64,000 bases of DNA. Source: Luzula sylvatica (taxonomy: Eukaryota > Streptophyta > Magnoliopsida > Poales > Juncaceae). The stretch covers positions 10,266,893-10,330,892 of the forward strand of contig OX326960.1 of the NCBI GenBank assembly GCA_946800325.1, in the 5' to 3' direction. The notes beneath the pieces are model-generated. The model did no database searches, was not told where the DNA came from, and was given only the letters and a program-made list of their open reading frames with translations. The position numbers and the translations under genes are program-made. Below, one piece after another: positions 10,886 to 22,139 of this stretch (its first letter is position 1; each line of letters starts with the position of its first letter).

Positions 10886-11287
10886 GAAAAGTACTGAAAG
10901 AGTGTGGTCCAGGATTCGCTATCGGGGGTGGGGGAGTCCAGAACAATGAAATAAATAGTGTTTTTTTACTTCACAATTTTTTTTAAGACTGAAAATTTTC
11001 ATGAGTAATAATTTGTCTAAGTTTATATTTGTAACTATTTTGTATTAGAATCACACATTAGAGTGGACATGAGTTAAGATTTTGTATTATTTTGTGTAGA
11101 AATTAAATCTTTTACAAACAAATAATAATACTTGTAATTAACCGAAATAATTCGAATTAAAACTATAAACTATGTCATAGAAAAAAAAAAACATCAACGA
11201 ACCCACAAAAAAATGTGTAATTTTGAAAATAATAATTATTTATGAATGTCTTTTTTTATTAAAGTCTAAACAATACCATACAAGAAT

Positions 11288-11288
<1 letters not shown>

Positions 11289-11320
<32 letters not shown>
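11289..11320. repeat. (TAA)n microsatellite
   Basis: About ten TAA units upstream of F3H copy 1. Copy 2 has a longer, interrupted version at 38945-39003. Confidence 0.9.
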
Positions 11321-11323
<3 letters not shown>

Positions 11324-11667
11324 CTATTATTTATTAAAACTATAATTATGTGAAACAAAAAATATGATGAACTCACTTGCGATCGTATGCATCAATACAA
11401 GTATATGTATATGTTAACAAAAAATGTGTAAATTTTAAAATAATTGTTATTTATTAATTTCTATTTTTATAAGAATACATCATTTAGGTATTTTGTGTCA
11501 ACTAATTCATGTACTACTAAAAATATAATACTATCTCATAAATTAATTATTGTATTTAGAATGTAGATCTTTCAATGTTTACGTAATATAATAAATATAA
11601 TGTTGTGTTCTTATCTTTTAATTTTAGTGTATATTTATGTAGAGTTATATATTTTTTGAAAAATGTT

Positions 11668-11901
11668 GTACATACTCCTTATCCCCCCCTCCCACACTTT
11701 TGATGTGTCACACAACATTTAACACCTTCAAATTTAACATCTTAATTCATGATTTAACATTTTAATTATATGTTAAATCATAAGATAATACAATTAAATT
11801 ATAAATTAAGATGTTAAACCATGAATTAAGATGTTAAATTTGAAGGTGTTAAATGTTATGGTGACACATCAAAGGGGGGGGGGGGATACGGGGTATGTGC
11901 G
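11668..11901. mobile_element. Foldback MITE upstream of F3H copy 1, absent from copy 2
   Basis: A near-complete inverted repeat. GTACATACTCCTTATCCCC at the left pairs with GGGGATACGGGGTATGTGC at the right, and the arms contain TTTAACACCTTCAAATTTAA and its complement. Copy 2 (around 39610) lacks it. Target duplication not resolved. Confidence 0.75.
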
Positions 11902-11975
11902 ACATTGCTCATTTTTTTTATCCAGTTGTGTGTACATTTTAGTTTACATTTTGATTTTTTTTGGCAAACTATATG

Positions 11976-12980
11976 CATGGTAGGTATTCGGTCGGTTCGA
12001 TTCAAACTGAACCGAATAAGGCCAAACCGATTTAAATCGAACCGAATCAAACTAAATTTTTAACCGATAAACCGAACTCGTATTCGGTTTATTCGATTCA
12101 ACCGAATTAGAAACTTTATAGCCTTAAAATCCTATGTTGCGCGGATACATGAAAAATGCAGAAGTATCCTGAGGTTACGGGTATCCGATACGGATACGGG
12201 TACGATACGGTTCGGATACGTATCGGATACGCCACGTGGCGTATTCGATTATTTTAATATTTATTTTTTTCGGATACGGCGTAGATACGGCAGGATACGG
12301 CTGGGTTACGTTCAGGATACGGCTAGGATACTCCATTTAGGATACTTCGGTCCATTATATATTTTGGCCCATAATATTTTTAAATAAATTATATATGATA
12401 CTTCTAGATACTTATTAATTAGTCCTAGGATACTTCTAAAATAAATTTATGAAACTTTTATGATACTTGCATTGTTAGGTTGATTTTATTTATTGTCATG
12501 ATATTTAATTTAAAAATATTATTAATTTATTATTTAATTTATTATTTATTTATTAAGTATATATAATATAAATATATTAAAATAATAACTATATAGCCGT
12601 ATCCGTATCCGTGATTTTTTGAAAATCGCCGTATCGCCTTATCTGTGTCGTATTGGATACGATACCCGTATCCGTATCCGTGCAACATAGTTAAAATCTA
12701 AATATATCATGAATAAAATTCAAATTTATTCAACAAAAAATATATTAACAAATCATATTTTAAAATATGATTATATTATTAATAACATTATAATATGATT
12801 TTTTTTAATTAACATAACGAAAAACATGAAAAATATGATGCGATTCGGTCGGTTTGGTTTTAACCTTTTTTTTTTTGAAACACCAAAAACGAACCAAACG
12901 AACCAAATTAACCAAACCGATTAGACTGAATTCGATCGCTTCAGTTCGATTTCCTAATAAACCGAATTATTTGTCCATCA
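11976..12980. mobile_element. hAT-type MITE rich in TTCGGTTCGG, shared by both F3H blocks
   Basis: Ends with GGTAGGTATTCGGTCGGTTCG-like and TTTGTCCATC-like sequences. The copy 2 version (39683-40120) keeps clean TAGGG..CCCTA ends. The family also includes 16755-17282. The inner part here is interrupted by a younger hAT element (12132-12690). It is present in both duplicated blocks, so it is older than the duplication. Confidence 0.72.
12132..12690. mobile_element. hAT element, 559 bp, with 8-bp TSD and empty site in paralogue
   Basis: Ends CTATGTTGCGCGGATAC and GTATCCGTGCAACATAG are inverted. It is flanked by the perfect 8-bp repeat TTAAAATC (12124-12131 and 12691-12698). The matching place in duplicated block 2 (39832-39843) has a single TTAAAATC and no insertion, so the element arrived after the duplication. 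The inside is full of GGATACGG-type repeats. No transposase. Confidence 0.93.
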
Positions 12981-13187
12981 TATATGTAATTGTGTACATT
13001 GAATGATTATCATAAGTAAATTAATACTCATAAAAATTAATAACAAATGATGAAAGCATAATTTCACAAAATTAAAATTATTTCCTAAATTTTTTTTAAG
13101 GTCTTTCAAATGTGATAATTGCACGGAAACTTCAGAGATTAAGAAGATCTTTTAGTTATTATAAAGGGGTGGATGAAAATATTAATA

Positions 13188-13530
13188 TCCTCACAATAAA
13201 ATTATGCAGCACGCGTGAAATAGCCCGCAGTAATCCCGCACGCTGACATGGCGGGCGCTCCTTGCCACATCAGCTTTCCTAGCGGATGTTATAATTATTT
13301 CACACAACCCGTTAAGAAAGGAGCCCGTTAAGAAAGGTATAATCTTTCTCCCACGATAACAAATAAAGGAAAAAAAACCATGGTTCCCTTTCTCTCTTAG
13401 TAGCCCAGCGAAGAAGTAATCGCCTCTCCCTTCCCTCTCAAATCGCGGAGCCAAAGAACACAAGCTCTTCAGATCTAGATAAGTGCGGGATGCTAGCGGG
13501 TAGACAAGTGCGGAATGTATAAACTTATTG
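13188..13530. mobile_element. Unclassified insertion in block 1 only
   Basis: About 340 bp present between ATTAATAT and the CCATGTGTC sequence of block 1 but missing from block 2, where an unrelated 189-bp MITE sits at the same point (40344-40532). It is GC-richer than its surroundings. A 116-aa minus-strand frame (13191-13541) crosses the edge of the insertion and has no recognisable domain. Terminal repeats not clear. Confidence 0.5.
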
Positions 13531-13625
13531 ACATACTCCATGTGTCATAGCCATAGCCAAGTAAAGAAATAATACAAATCACTTTGTTCAAGTTTTCAAC
13601 ATACCAATACCATTCCCATCTACCC

Positions 13626-13650
13626 TGTGTGTGTGTGTGTGTGTGTGTGT
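13626..13650. repeat. (GT)n microsatellite in block 1
   Basis: About twelve GT units. The corresponding place in block 2 (about 40620-40650) lacks them. Confidence 0.9.
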
Positions 13651-13743
13651 GGATCCGCCACTGGACTGGTCCTGTAACACCTAATTTAGACAGGGATTCA
13701 ATTCTTCGTCCTTTCCAGTCCAGTGTTGACAGTGGAGATGATT

Positions 13744-13890
13744 CAATAAACGATAGCCATCTAGATTTTTTATCTAGATTTGCATCCAGAAATATACGTG
13801 ACAATCAAATTTAATGTGACTGTATTATGATTTGCCACGAATGTTTCTAGATGAAATTAAAATGTAAAATCTAGATGTTTATCATTGTTG
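13744..13890. mobile_element. 147-bp MITE in block 1 only
   Basis: Ends CAATAAACGATAGCCATCTA and TAGATGTTTATCATTGTTG form imperfect inverted repeats. They are flanked by GAGATGATT (13735-13743) and GAAGATGATT (13891-13900). Block 2 has one GGAGATGATTTGAGG at 40728-40740 and no insertion. Confidence 0.8.
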
Positions 13891-14761
13891 GAAGATGATT
13901 TGAGGAAATCAAATAAATGTTTCATGCATTGTATAAAACACTTAGTTATCTTCGATATTTAAACCCCATGCAGTATGCATTATGCAAGACGTGGGTCCAA
14001 TTGAAATAACAGACTTTATGATTCTAAGCTTTGTAAATCGTAGACCATGTGAATTTGCTTACTCAGGCCATGTTGATCCAGTTCACAAGGTTACCAAATG
14101 TATATTGTTAATATAATATAGTTTTTGTTTACGAGATTAATATCCATATACATGTAATTAAGCTTTCTGAAAGAAATAATGTATATTGTTAAGTCATTTT
14201 TTTTGAAGTATTATGTATAATGTATTGACAGCTATTACTGTACTTACATGTAAAAAAATTTAGGAGACCAAACAATAAAATACACTGTTATATTAAAGAA
14301 TACACCAATCACTAACTAATATATCTTCTTACTATATCCTTACAATTCATACTGTATTTTCGATTCTAACTTACTTTCTTTTTTCTTTTCTTTTTATGTT
14401 CGATGTATATAAGATAATCAATACATAGAAGTTTTCGGGTGGCTCGATAGTCCATATGACCAAAATCACTTATTTTCAAAATTTAAATATTAAAATTAAA
14501 TTTTGACCATTTTTTAACGATTGTTCCTTTTATCTAATAAAACATGACCAATCATGTATAATTTTCCTTGTGAAAGATAATCGTTGTTCATTGCATTGTC
14601 CATTTAAATGTGTTAATAGTTGACAAAATATTTGATGTAAGTATTCTGGAGGATTTCGAAGGATTCTCGGATTATATCGAGAAAGTGAAATGAGAAATAT
14701 ATTTGAAAGATACCGAGAAAGTGAAATAAAGAGTACTATTTTTTGTGTATAGAATGTTAAA

Positions 14762-15719
14762 GAGAAAAGTCTAATTTTGATCTCTCGACTATTGAGTTGG
14801 TATGAATTTGGTCCCTAAATTTTTGCATGGTTCATTTTTAATCCCTCAACTATTATATTGGTTCATACATAATCCTTCCATCATTTCTTACATGTCCGTT
14901 AACTCTGACACATAAGCATAGCATTTCAAATATTTGTACTACTTAAACATTGGCGTGACATTTATTTGAAATTCTTAAGAAAATTAAATATATATAATAT
15001 TCTCTTATCGTATGTTCAAATTTCAGTAACACAATTGCTAATTGTTTAACAAGTTCAATAATCAACATTCATAAATTAACAAAATATTATAATATATTTC
15101 TAATTCTAATCATTCTCAAAATAATTAAATCAGTAGTTCAAAATAATTAATCATTCTCAAAATATTCAGCAATACAACTCGGTCGAGATTCATTCCTTCT
15201 CATCTATTTTGAATTAGGATACATACTATTTTACCTTTTTTTATTGAATTTTTAAACTATTGATTTAATTATTTTGAGAATGATTAGCAATATATTATAA
15301 TATCTTGTTAATTTATGAATGATGATTATTGAACTTTTTATTAGCAATTGTATTACTGAATTTCAAATTATATGTAATCTTATGATAATTGAGTAGTACA
15401 AATATATGTTCAAGTAGTACAAATATTAGTAATTGTATTACTGAATATTTAAACTTATGATAATAGAATAAAATATATGTAATTTTTTTAAGAATTACAA
15501 AATATTTATTTTAAATGTCACGTCAGTGTTTAAATAGTACAAATATTTGACATGTCATTGCTTACGTGTCAGAATTAACGGACATGCAAACATTTAACGG
15601 ATGGAAGGACTATATATGAACTAACATAATAATTGAGGGATTAAAAATGAACATACAAAAGTTTAGTGACCAAAAACACACAAACTCAATAGTTGAGAGA
15701 CCAAAATTAGACTTTTCTC
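14762..15719. mobile_element. Foldback MULE-like element, 958 bp, block 1 only
   Basis: Ends GAGAAAAGTCTAATTTTG and its complement CAAAATTAGACTTTTCTC, then two arms that are inverted copies of each other over almost the whole length (for example ATGTCCGTTAACTCTGACAC against GTGTCAGAATTAACGGACAT). The flanks AATGTTAAA (14753-14761) and AATATTAAA (15720-15728) match at 8 of 9 positions, the TSD size of Mutator-like elements. Block 2 (about 43201) has the uninterrupted site. Confidence 0.88.
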
Positions 15720-15876
15720 AATATTAAATTATAAAAGTAAATATTATTGTTTGACGTGAAAGAAAATTAAATAGTGTTTTGAAGAAAATATTATTAATTT
15801 AGATATTTAATGGGTTTGCGTTCGATGTTACTCGTGAAACACCGAGTTCGATATTTTGCAAATGTCATCCATAAGA

Positions 15877-16075
15877 AGTGACGGATCTTGTCTCGTATTA
15901 TGGGGGTTGTTACAGTGAGAAACTTTAAAAATAAATTAGAGGGACGGTAGTACATATATTTTCAATTTTATCTTAAAACATAATAATAATTATAAATATA
16001 TATAAAGCTATAAAAATTTAAGCGGGGGGCACTGCCTCTTCCTCCAATTCTTTAACATATCCGTCACTGTCCCTT
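15877..16075. mobile_element. Second copy of the CAGTGACGGATC MITE family
   Basis: Starts AGTGACGGATCTTG and ends ATATCCGTCACTG. It shares inner sequence with 4380-4584 (GGGACGGTAGT near 15952 and the GGGGGGCACTGCC stretch). The block 2 counterpart keeps only a short internal piece (near 43355-43390). Confidence 0.7.
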
Positions 16076-16501
16076 AATAGTCTTTTAATAAATTCCCTTC
16101 TAGTCCATTAATAAATTCGTCATTATTTGTAAGATGAATTAAATTGCAAAATCATGATATGAGTATAGCATGTCAGTGAACTTCCAACACTTAAGTATAT
16201 TATAAAATAGTAAGAAAATGACAGTCCGCTATTTTCCATAACTTATCTTCCAATATTTTTGGTAAATTAACATTTGTTCTATATGTTTCGAAAATATATT
16301 ATTGTTTGATTTGCATATTTTATTTTTATGTATTTTCATTCGTAGTTATTATTAATGTCATTATTATTAATAATTATTACGATTAGACTAATGTATTTGA
16401 GTTCAATATTATAAACTATTGATTTTATCTAAATAATTGTATTCGACATATTGTGTTGGTTATTCATTACATTTATCTTTTTGGAACAATAAAAAAAAAA
16501 A

Positions 16502-16504
<3 letters not shown>

Positions 16505-16567
<63 letters not shown>
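16505..16567. repeat. (AT)n(GA)n microsatellite at the duplication edge
   Basis: A run of AT units followed by about sixteen GA units, starting just right of the point where blocks 1 and 2 stop matching. Confidence 0.9.
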
Positions 16568-16569
<2 letters not shown>

Positions 16570-16754
16570 GCTAACTAGAATCCACAAAAAAATCCACGAA
16601 AAAAATCCAAGGACCTAAAAATAAATACATATATAAGCGGAAGGGTGTTTTCATAATAATGCAAAGATTGGAAAGACGAAGGGACCAAAATGTAAATAAT
16701 ATAACCCCTCTTTTATCTATAACGCTGGCTCTTTCTCTCTCTCTTCCCTCACGC

Positions 16755-17280
16755 TAGGGGTGTTCAAACGGTTCGGTTAATTCGGATACCGAACCGAACC
16801 GGTCGAATTCGGTTTAATCGGTTCGGTTTTTCGGTTTATTTGGTTCGGTTCGGTTCGAAAAATGGTATTGTCCGGTTTATTCGGTTCGGTTCGATTTTGA
16901 TGTTGTGAAAACCGGTTAAACCGAACCGACCGAATAACATCTCATTTTTCATAAATTTTTTAATATGTTAATGTTAAATTATAAAAAATTGTTGTTATAA
17001 TCCTATAAAATAATATAATTATATTTTACAATATGTATTTATATTTTTTGATAAATAAAATATAATTTTTTTTGATAAATTTATTTTTATTTTAAAATTA
17101 TAATGTTTCTTATTCGGTTTAACCGAATAAACCAAATAAGAATTTGGTTTATTCGGTTCGGTTTTTAATCGGTTCGAAAGCCAAAACGGTTCGGTTCGGT
17201 TTGAATTTAGTTCGGTTTGGTATAAATTGGTTTGGCCTTATTCGGTTCGGTTTGAACCGAACCGACCGAATGAACACCCC

Positions 17281-17282
<2 letters not shown>
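16755..17282. mobile_element. hAT-type MITE, TAGGGGTGTTCAAACGG family
   Basis: Left end TAGGGGTGTTCAAACGGTTC; right end GACCGAATGAACACCCCTA. The inside is made of TTCGGTTCGGTTT-like units. The flanks CCTCACGC and CCTCTCTC agree at 5 of 8 positions, and the right flank is now a CT microsatellite. No coding capacity. Confidence 0.75.

Positions 17283-17339
<57 letters not shown>
17283..17339. repeat. (CT)n microsatellite
   Basis: About 27 CT units directly at the right end of the MITE. Confidence 0.92.
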
Positions 17340-17340
<1 letters not shown>

Positions 17341-17601
17341 CGACTGGCGTCTTCTCCGGCGACAAGCCTGATCCCCTCTCTCTCCTTCCGACGTAGTCTT
17401 TTTCCTCTCATCTCTCGTGCCGGCGACTCTGCAGATCGCGACCATATGCGACCAGATCCAAAATCTCGCACGAATCCATGATTAAACTCCATTTCTTCTC
17501 CTTTGAATCCCCTCCGGATCGCGAGCATATGAGACGTTTGCTACTTCCTCGCTTCGTTTCCACTCTCCTGCCATTGAGATAATTGTATGATATGTTTCGG
17601 T
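17340..17601. other. GC-richer single-copy DNA; no gene assigned
   Basis: Overlapping short frames on both strands. On the minus strand, DNA at 17460-17600 may be continuous with the open frame at 18415-18998 once the hAT insertion is ignored, but no protein family was recognised. Confidence 0.35.
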
Positions 17602-18414
17602 CATGGTTCTGAATATCGGACTCGGACTCGGACTCGGTTGGCTCCGGAGACTCGGGACTCGGTCAACTCGGACAACACTCGGACGAGTAAAAAAAAAAAA
17701 CTCGGACGATTAGTAAAAAAATCGGAAAAAATAGAAAAAAAATAATTTTAAAAATAGATAAACATTCATAAACATGATACACACAAATTCAACGAAAATA
17801 TAGGCTAGTATGCATGTTTTAAAGTTGAAAATTGAAATAAAGACTTGTACTGTAAAATGAAGAAGTGAAATGAAGAAGTGAAATATAGGCTAGTATGCAT
17901 GTATGTACTGTAAAGTGAAGAAGTGAAATGAAGAAGTGAAATAAAGAAGTGAAATATAGGCTAGTATGCATGTATGTACTGTAAAATGTAAAGTTGAAGT
18001 GAAATAAAGAAGTGAAATATAGGCTACATGTATGTACTGTAAACTGTAAAGTTGAAGTGAAATAAAGAAGTGAAATATAGGCTAGTATGCATGTATGTAC
18101 TATAAAATGTAAAGTTGAAGTGAAATAAAGTCCATAGTGGCTAGTACGCTAGTATGTTTGAAAGTTCAAGTGAAATAAAGTCGAAGGGTGCACGTTACAG
18201 TACATACATGAGGATCCTTTAGGTATAACAATCTTAAAAAAAAAATTTAGGCTAGTATGTTTGATATAACAATCTTTAAAAATAAAAAAATAAAAAAAAA
18301 TAAAAAATCGGCATATCGGATCCGATTTATCCGGGTCATTATCGGGTCGGGTGCGGCCGAGTCCGAGTCAACTCGGCCGAGTTTTTTTTGACTCGGCCGA
18401 GTTTCAAAACCATG
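17602..18414. mobile_element. Non-autonomous hAT-like element, 813 bp
   Basis: Begins CATGGTTCTGAATATCGGAC and ends with the complement of CATGGTTTTGAAACTCGGCC. The flanks GTTTCGGT (17594-17601) and GTTTCAGT (18415-18422) match at 7 of 8 bases. The first 200 bp match, inverted, the right end of the transposase-bearing hAT remnant at 21330-21535, so this looks like its non-autonomous relative. The middle (about 17850-18180) is a run of GAAGTGAAATAAAG and GGCTAGTATGCATGTATG repeats. Confidence 0.78.
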
Positions 18415-18998
18415 GTTTCAGTTACATTTTCATTTGGGTGTGGAACGATCTGAGCCGTCTGTTCTGAGGTTTTGACGTTAGGGTTTTGTGTGATTTTCAG
18501 TATGGTTAAATCGGTTACGAGTTGATCGGTCGAGTTTGCATTTTCGGTTGGGTTAGCGACGATCTGGGTTGTCTCTTCTAGGGTTTGAACTCTCTCCTGT
18601 ACGGTTGAATTGGTCAAAAGTTGTGCCGACGAGAATACCGTATCAGATATTTCAGTTGAATTTTCAGTTGGGATCGGGACGATCTGGACCGTTGTAGTTT
18701 CGACTATGGAGTTTGGTTCGATCTGAATCACGGCATGTTCTATGGTAAAATTAGTTAAAAGGTGTTTATCTGAAATATTTATATACGATGTGTTGATTTT
18801 ATTTCGAGTTGGGTTTGGCACGATTTCGATTGTCCGTTTTATGGTTTCGATTGTGTTGTTTTTGTGGAGGATCTTTTCATGGGATTTCTCGACCAAGGAA
18901 TATTCTGTATTAAATTTGCTGAATACTAGTATAGTAAATAGAATTATGAGAACTATTTTCTCAAGCCACCTCGTTGCAGCAGCGACAATGGTTGCAAA
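18415..18998 (-). pseudogene. Open frame with membrane-type segment and Asn/Thr-rich repeats; unknown
   Basis: The minus strand is open from 18998 through 18415 and on into the hAT element. After the upstream stop it reads a hydrophobic stretch (KIVLIILFTILVFS, about 18915-18960). About 150 residues follow with four imperfect copies of a unit containing QIVPNPTEN-like and QLLTNST-like motifs. There is no ATG in this frame, and the hAT element cuts the 3' side. It resembles the stem of a type II membrane protein, but I do not recognise the family. It may be the remnant of a host gene broken by the transposon. Confidence in it being coding is low. Confidence 0.35.
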
Positions 18999-19899
18999 TC
19001 ATCGTTTCCACTGATTATTCTCCAAATTGTACCGGTAAGGGTTTAGACAGCACAGTGAAGGTGCCGTGAAGTTTCTATGCAATCCAATTTAGTCATTAGT
19101 TATTTGAAAACCACCAATTAGGCGAGAATTCCACCGAATTTCAGAATGGAGAGGGCTTGAAGTATTTTCTCTTCGCTGGAACCCTCCAGTGTTGATAAAA
19201 ATGGAGAGGGCTTGAAGTATTCTAACAGGGACATGCTGTTGGGTCGATACCAGAAACAAACTGATATTTAATTGTCAAGCCAGTAAGTCGCTTCGTTTTA
19301 TTAAATCGAGATAAGAGCTAATTTCAGGGACTAAATCGTAATTTTTCATTTGTTAGAGTTGAGAGCTCGTCAGACAAGCATGAGTTTTTCGAGTTTGTTC
19401 ATATATACCCTGTTTCGAGCATGCGAAATGCGGTTCAGATCTGGTTTTGGATGTGTTTCGTAATTTTTCATTTGTGAATTTATTTGTATTTTGATTGTTT
19501 GGATTATTTCTTAATATGGAATTGATGTAATTTGAATTGAATTAAAAAAACATTAGTAATTTGAATTGATGTTAATTGTGAAATTATTTTTGAATATGAA
19601 AATTAATCTTGTTAATTATGTATTTATTTGTGTTAAAAATTTGAAAACATGATTTCTTTATTAATTTGTAGTTAATGAAAAAATATTAATTGATAAATAT
19701 TAGTAATTTGAATTGATAAATTAATTTGAACTCATTTGAGAAGTTGAATTTATTATATTTTATTTTATAAAGACACTTAATTAAGGAATTAATGGAATGT
19801 TAAAAAATTGAAAACATGATTTTTCGCAGGGGGTTTGTTTGGTTTTTTCTGAATTTTGACAAAAAATAAGATTTAATTTTTTGTTTTAAAAGGGGAAAA
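18999..19899. other. AT-rich DNA left of the hAT remnant
   Basis: Contains two copies of TGGAGAGGGCTTGAAGTATT (about 19147 and 19202) and then AT-rich DNA. The missing 5' end of the hAT element should lie here, but no matching terminal sequence was seen. Confidence 0.4.
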
Positions 19900-21535
19900 A
19901 ATATGATTTTTGTATGAATCACTCGATAGAGCCAAGGAAGAGAGATCAAAACAAACCTAGGTCAAAGAGGTTACAGGAAATGGTGGAATATTATCGACAC
20001 ACGATGGGACAGACAGCTACATCGAGATATTCATGCCGCTGGTATGTATTTTCTAATTGAAGTTATTTTGTTTCTGTGTTTTAATTGATGTCATTTTGTT
20101 CGGGCTATTTCTTAAATCCCAAGTTTCAATATTCCAACAACAACAATGATATTGAAGTTATGACGGGAATGAGGAAAGTCATTCAGAAGTTACAACAAGA
20201 TTGGAATCTCCAAATACAAATTGACAGAGAGGTCATTAATTCAAATGTTATATAAATTATTTTTGTAATTGTCATATTTTTTAATTCAAGTATTCTTTTT
20301 TGTAGGTTTAAACGTATCGTAGAAAGAGAGGCATATTTTCGACCCAAAAAATACAACACGCAATTAAACTTTGCACTCCGGCCGAATGGTGGACTATATA
20401 TGGTGGACTATATATGACCAAACCTAGCCCCAATAGTAGCCCGAATATTAAGCCAAACAGTGTCCGCTTCCAACTGTGAGAGAAACTGGACCACATTTAA
20501 CTTGATCCATACAAGACCTAGAAATAGGTTGAAAATGGATCGGCTTATGAACCTTGTGTATTGTCATTATAATATGAGGCTTAGAGAAAGAAATCTGAGG
20601 AGGCGTCAGACTGAGAAATTAATTGATCTGGATGAGATATTCCACGATGATGATCCGTTACAACCTTGGATCAGAGAAACAGAAGATAGTGTACTCGACG
20701 ATAGAGATAATACTGAGTGGATGAGCGATTGTCCATCCGAAGAAGAAGAAGAAGAAGAACCAATAAGTAGTAGTAATGATTCCGGCAATGACGATCCAGG
20801 TGGTAATGATACAGTTCCGTGCCCTGATGTGGAAGTAGTAAGAGAATATGATAATATTTCCAATCCGGTTGGAGGGAACCATGGACATGGTACACGTCGC
20901 AATGTGCGCCTCACAAGTTTGTATGAAAGAGATCGGGTTAGGCAAGGGGAAAATCCTGATATGCAGAGGAACCTCCAGGCACCATACAATCATGCCGGCG
21001 TCGCATGGTTAAATGGATCTAATTATGGTACCACGTATAGTGAGGGATCTTGTTTTTCAGGAATGGATATAAGTTCAACTACAAGCGCGAACAATGAAAA
21101 CTATTCCGATCCGCATATTGGTAACACACAACACGAAAACCGATCACCCTTCGACTCAATGATGAACATTTTCGACAATACAAATTTACAAATGTATTTT
21201 CCTCCTCATGATCGATATGAGGATGATGATTATGCCATGCAACCCGCTCGTCATAGTTTTTGGCAGTAGAAATTTTTAATGTACTAATTTTGTTATGTAA
21301 TGTAATTTTTTAATGTAGTAATTTAGGTTTTATTAGTTGAATTTGTGTGTATCATGTTTATGAATGGTTATCTATTTTTAAAATAATTTTTTTATTTTTT
21401 TTCAATTTTTTTCCGATTTTTTTACTAAGCGTCCGAGTTTTTTTTTGACTCGTCCGAGTCTTGTCTGAGTCATCCGAGTTCCGAGTCTCCGGAGCCAACC
21501 GAGTCCGAGTCCGAGTCCGAGTTTCAGAACCATGG
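19900..21535 (+). mobile_element. hAT transposon remnant with C-terminal transposase half
   Basis: Three exon-like pieces (about 19911-20041, 20104-20247 and 20306-21269) encode the C-terminal half of an hAT transposase. Motifs include WWNIIDTRWDRQLHRDIHAA, YFLNPKFQYSN, TPAEWWTIYG, then ARILSQTVSASNCERNWTTF, the hAT dimerisation region, and an acidic tail. A 17-bp direct duplication at about 20391-20418 shifts the frame, so the gene is dead. The N-terminal BED/DUF659 part and the 5' terminus are absent. The right terminus (21330-21535) matches the 17602 element. The flank GTTTAATT (21536-21543) occurs once in the intact RBFA intron at 8863-8870. Confidence 0.85.
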
Positions 21536-21830
21536 TTTAATTAACACTTAATTTCAGTCGAATATAAAGTAATTTTCATTTAACTCTGATTTACTTGGAT
21601 TTCGAGGTTATTGAAATATTGGATCTATTAAAGGAGGAAAGAGAGAGAGAAGGAGAGCTACGAAAACGACGAAAATCAAAATGATCGAAAATGTCCAAGA
21701 AAACTATGGAAGAAGAAGAAGAAGAAGAAGATGATGAAGAGGAAGAGGAAGAGGAAGAGGAAGAAGAAGAAGAATAAGAAAAAGATGATCTTGAAGATGA
21801 TGAAGATGACGATGAAGATTAAGATGATGA
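21536..21830 (+). pseudogene. RBFA exon 3 pseudogene, left part (block 2)
   Basis: Matches 8857-9150: the end of intron 2, the LKEEREREGELRKR coding stretch and the Glu/Asp repeat. In-frame stops occur at AAATGATCG (about 21682), GAATAAGAA (about 21775) and GATTAAGAT (about 21819). The exon is cut at 21830 by a solo LTR with 5-bp duplication GATGA and resumes at 36808. Confidence 0.88.
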
Positions 21831-22139
21831 TGTTGTTGTTGATGATGTTAAATCTTAATGCTTTTGTAATATTTTATTTTATTTTAGTTAGTTCAACATG
21901 TAATGTTTAATGAAGGATTTCCATATATGAACAAGTTTTTGAAGTTTATTTCCAAAATACACTAGCCCACAACTTAATTTGGGAAATACACAATGACGGA
22001 GTTTGAAACTCCGCCAAAATCAAAAGTGGCGGAATTGGTAACTCCGCCATAATTTAATTATTAATGGGAAGATTAATCTTGTTCAGGTGCTACTTAATTA
22101 CGTTTTATAATTTGACGGAATCTGTAATTCCGCCAAAAT

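Larger units (their letters stand above)
8857..16487. repeat. Tandem duplication, copy 1 (RBFA 3' end, F3H and about 5.5 kb upstream)
   Basis: This block matches 21536-43787 in the same orientation: RBFA intron 2 and exon 3, the F3H gene, its promoter and several kb of upstream DNA. The match ends near CATTTATCTTTTTGGAACA at 16470-16488 (43770-43787 in copy 2). Insertions found only here: 11668-11901, 12132-12690, about 13188-13530, 13744-13890 and 14762-15719. The right boundary is visible. The left boundary in copy 2 is hidden by an hAT end. Confidence 0.85.

Noticed and set aside
20606..20993. Three minus-strand frames of 74-127 aa
   Set aside because: Antisense of the acidic C-terminal tail of the hAT transposase.
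17602..21535. One 3.9-kb hAT element with ends at 17602 and 21535
   Set aside because: The two ends match for 200 bp in inverted order, but the 8-bp flanks pair 17594-17601 with 18415-18422, and 21536-21543 matches the RBFA intron instead. Two elements explain the data better.
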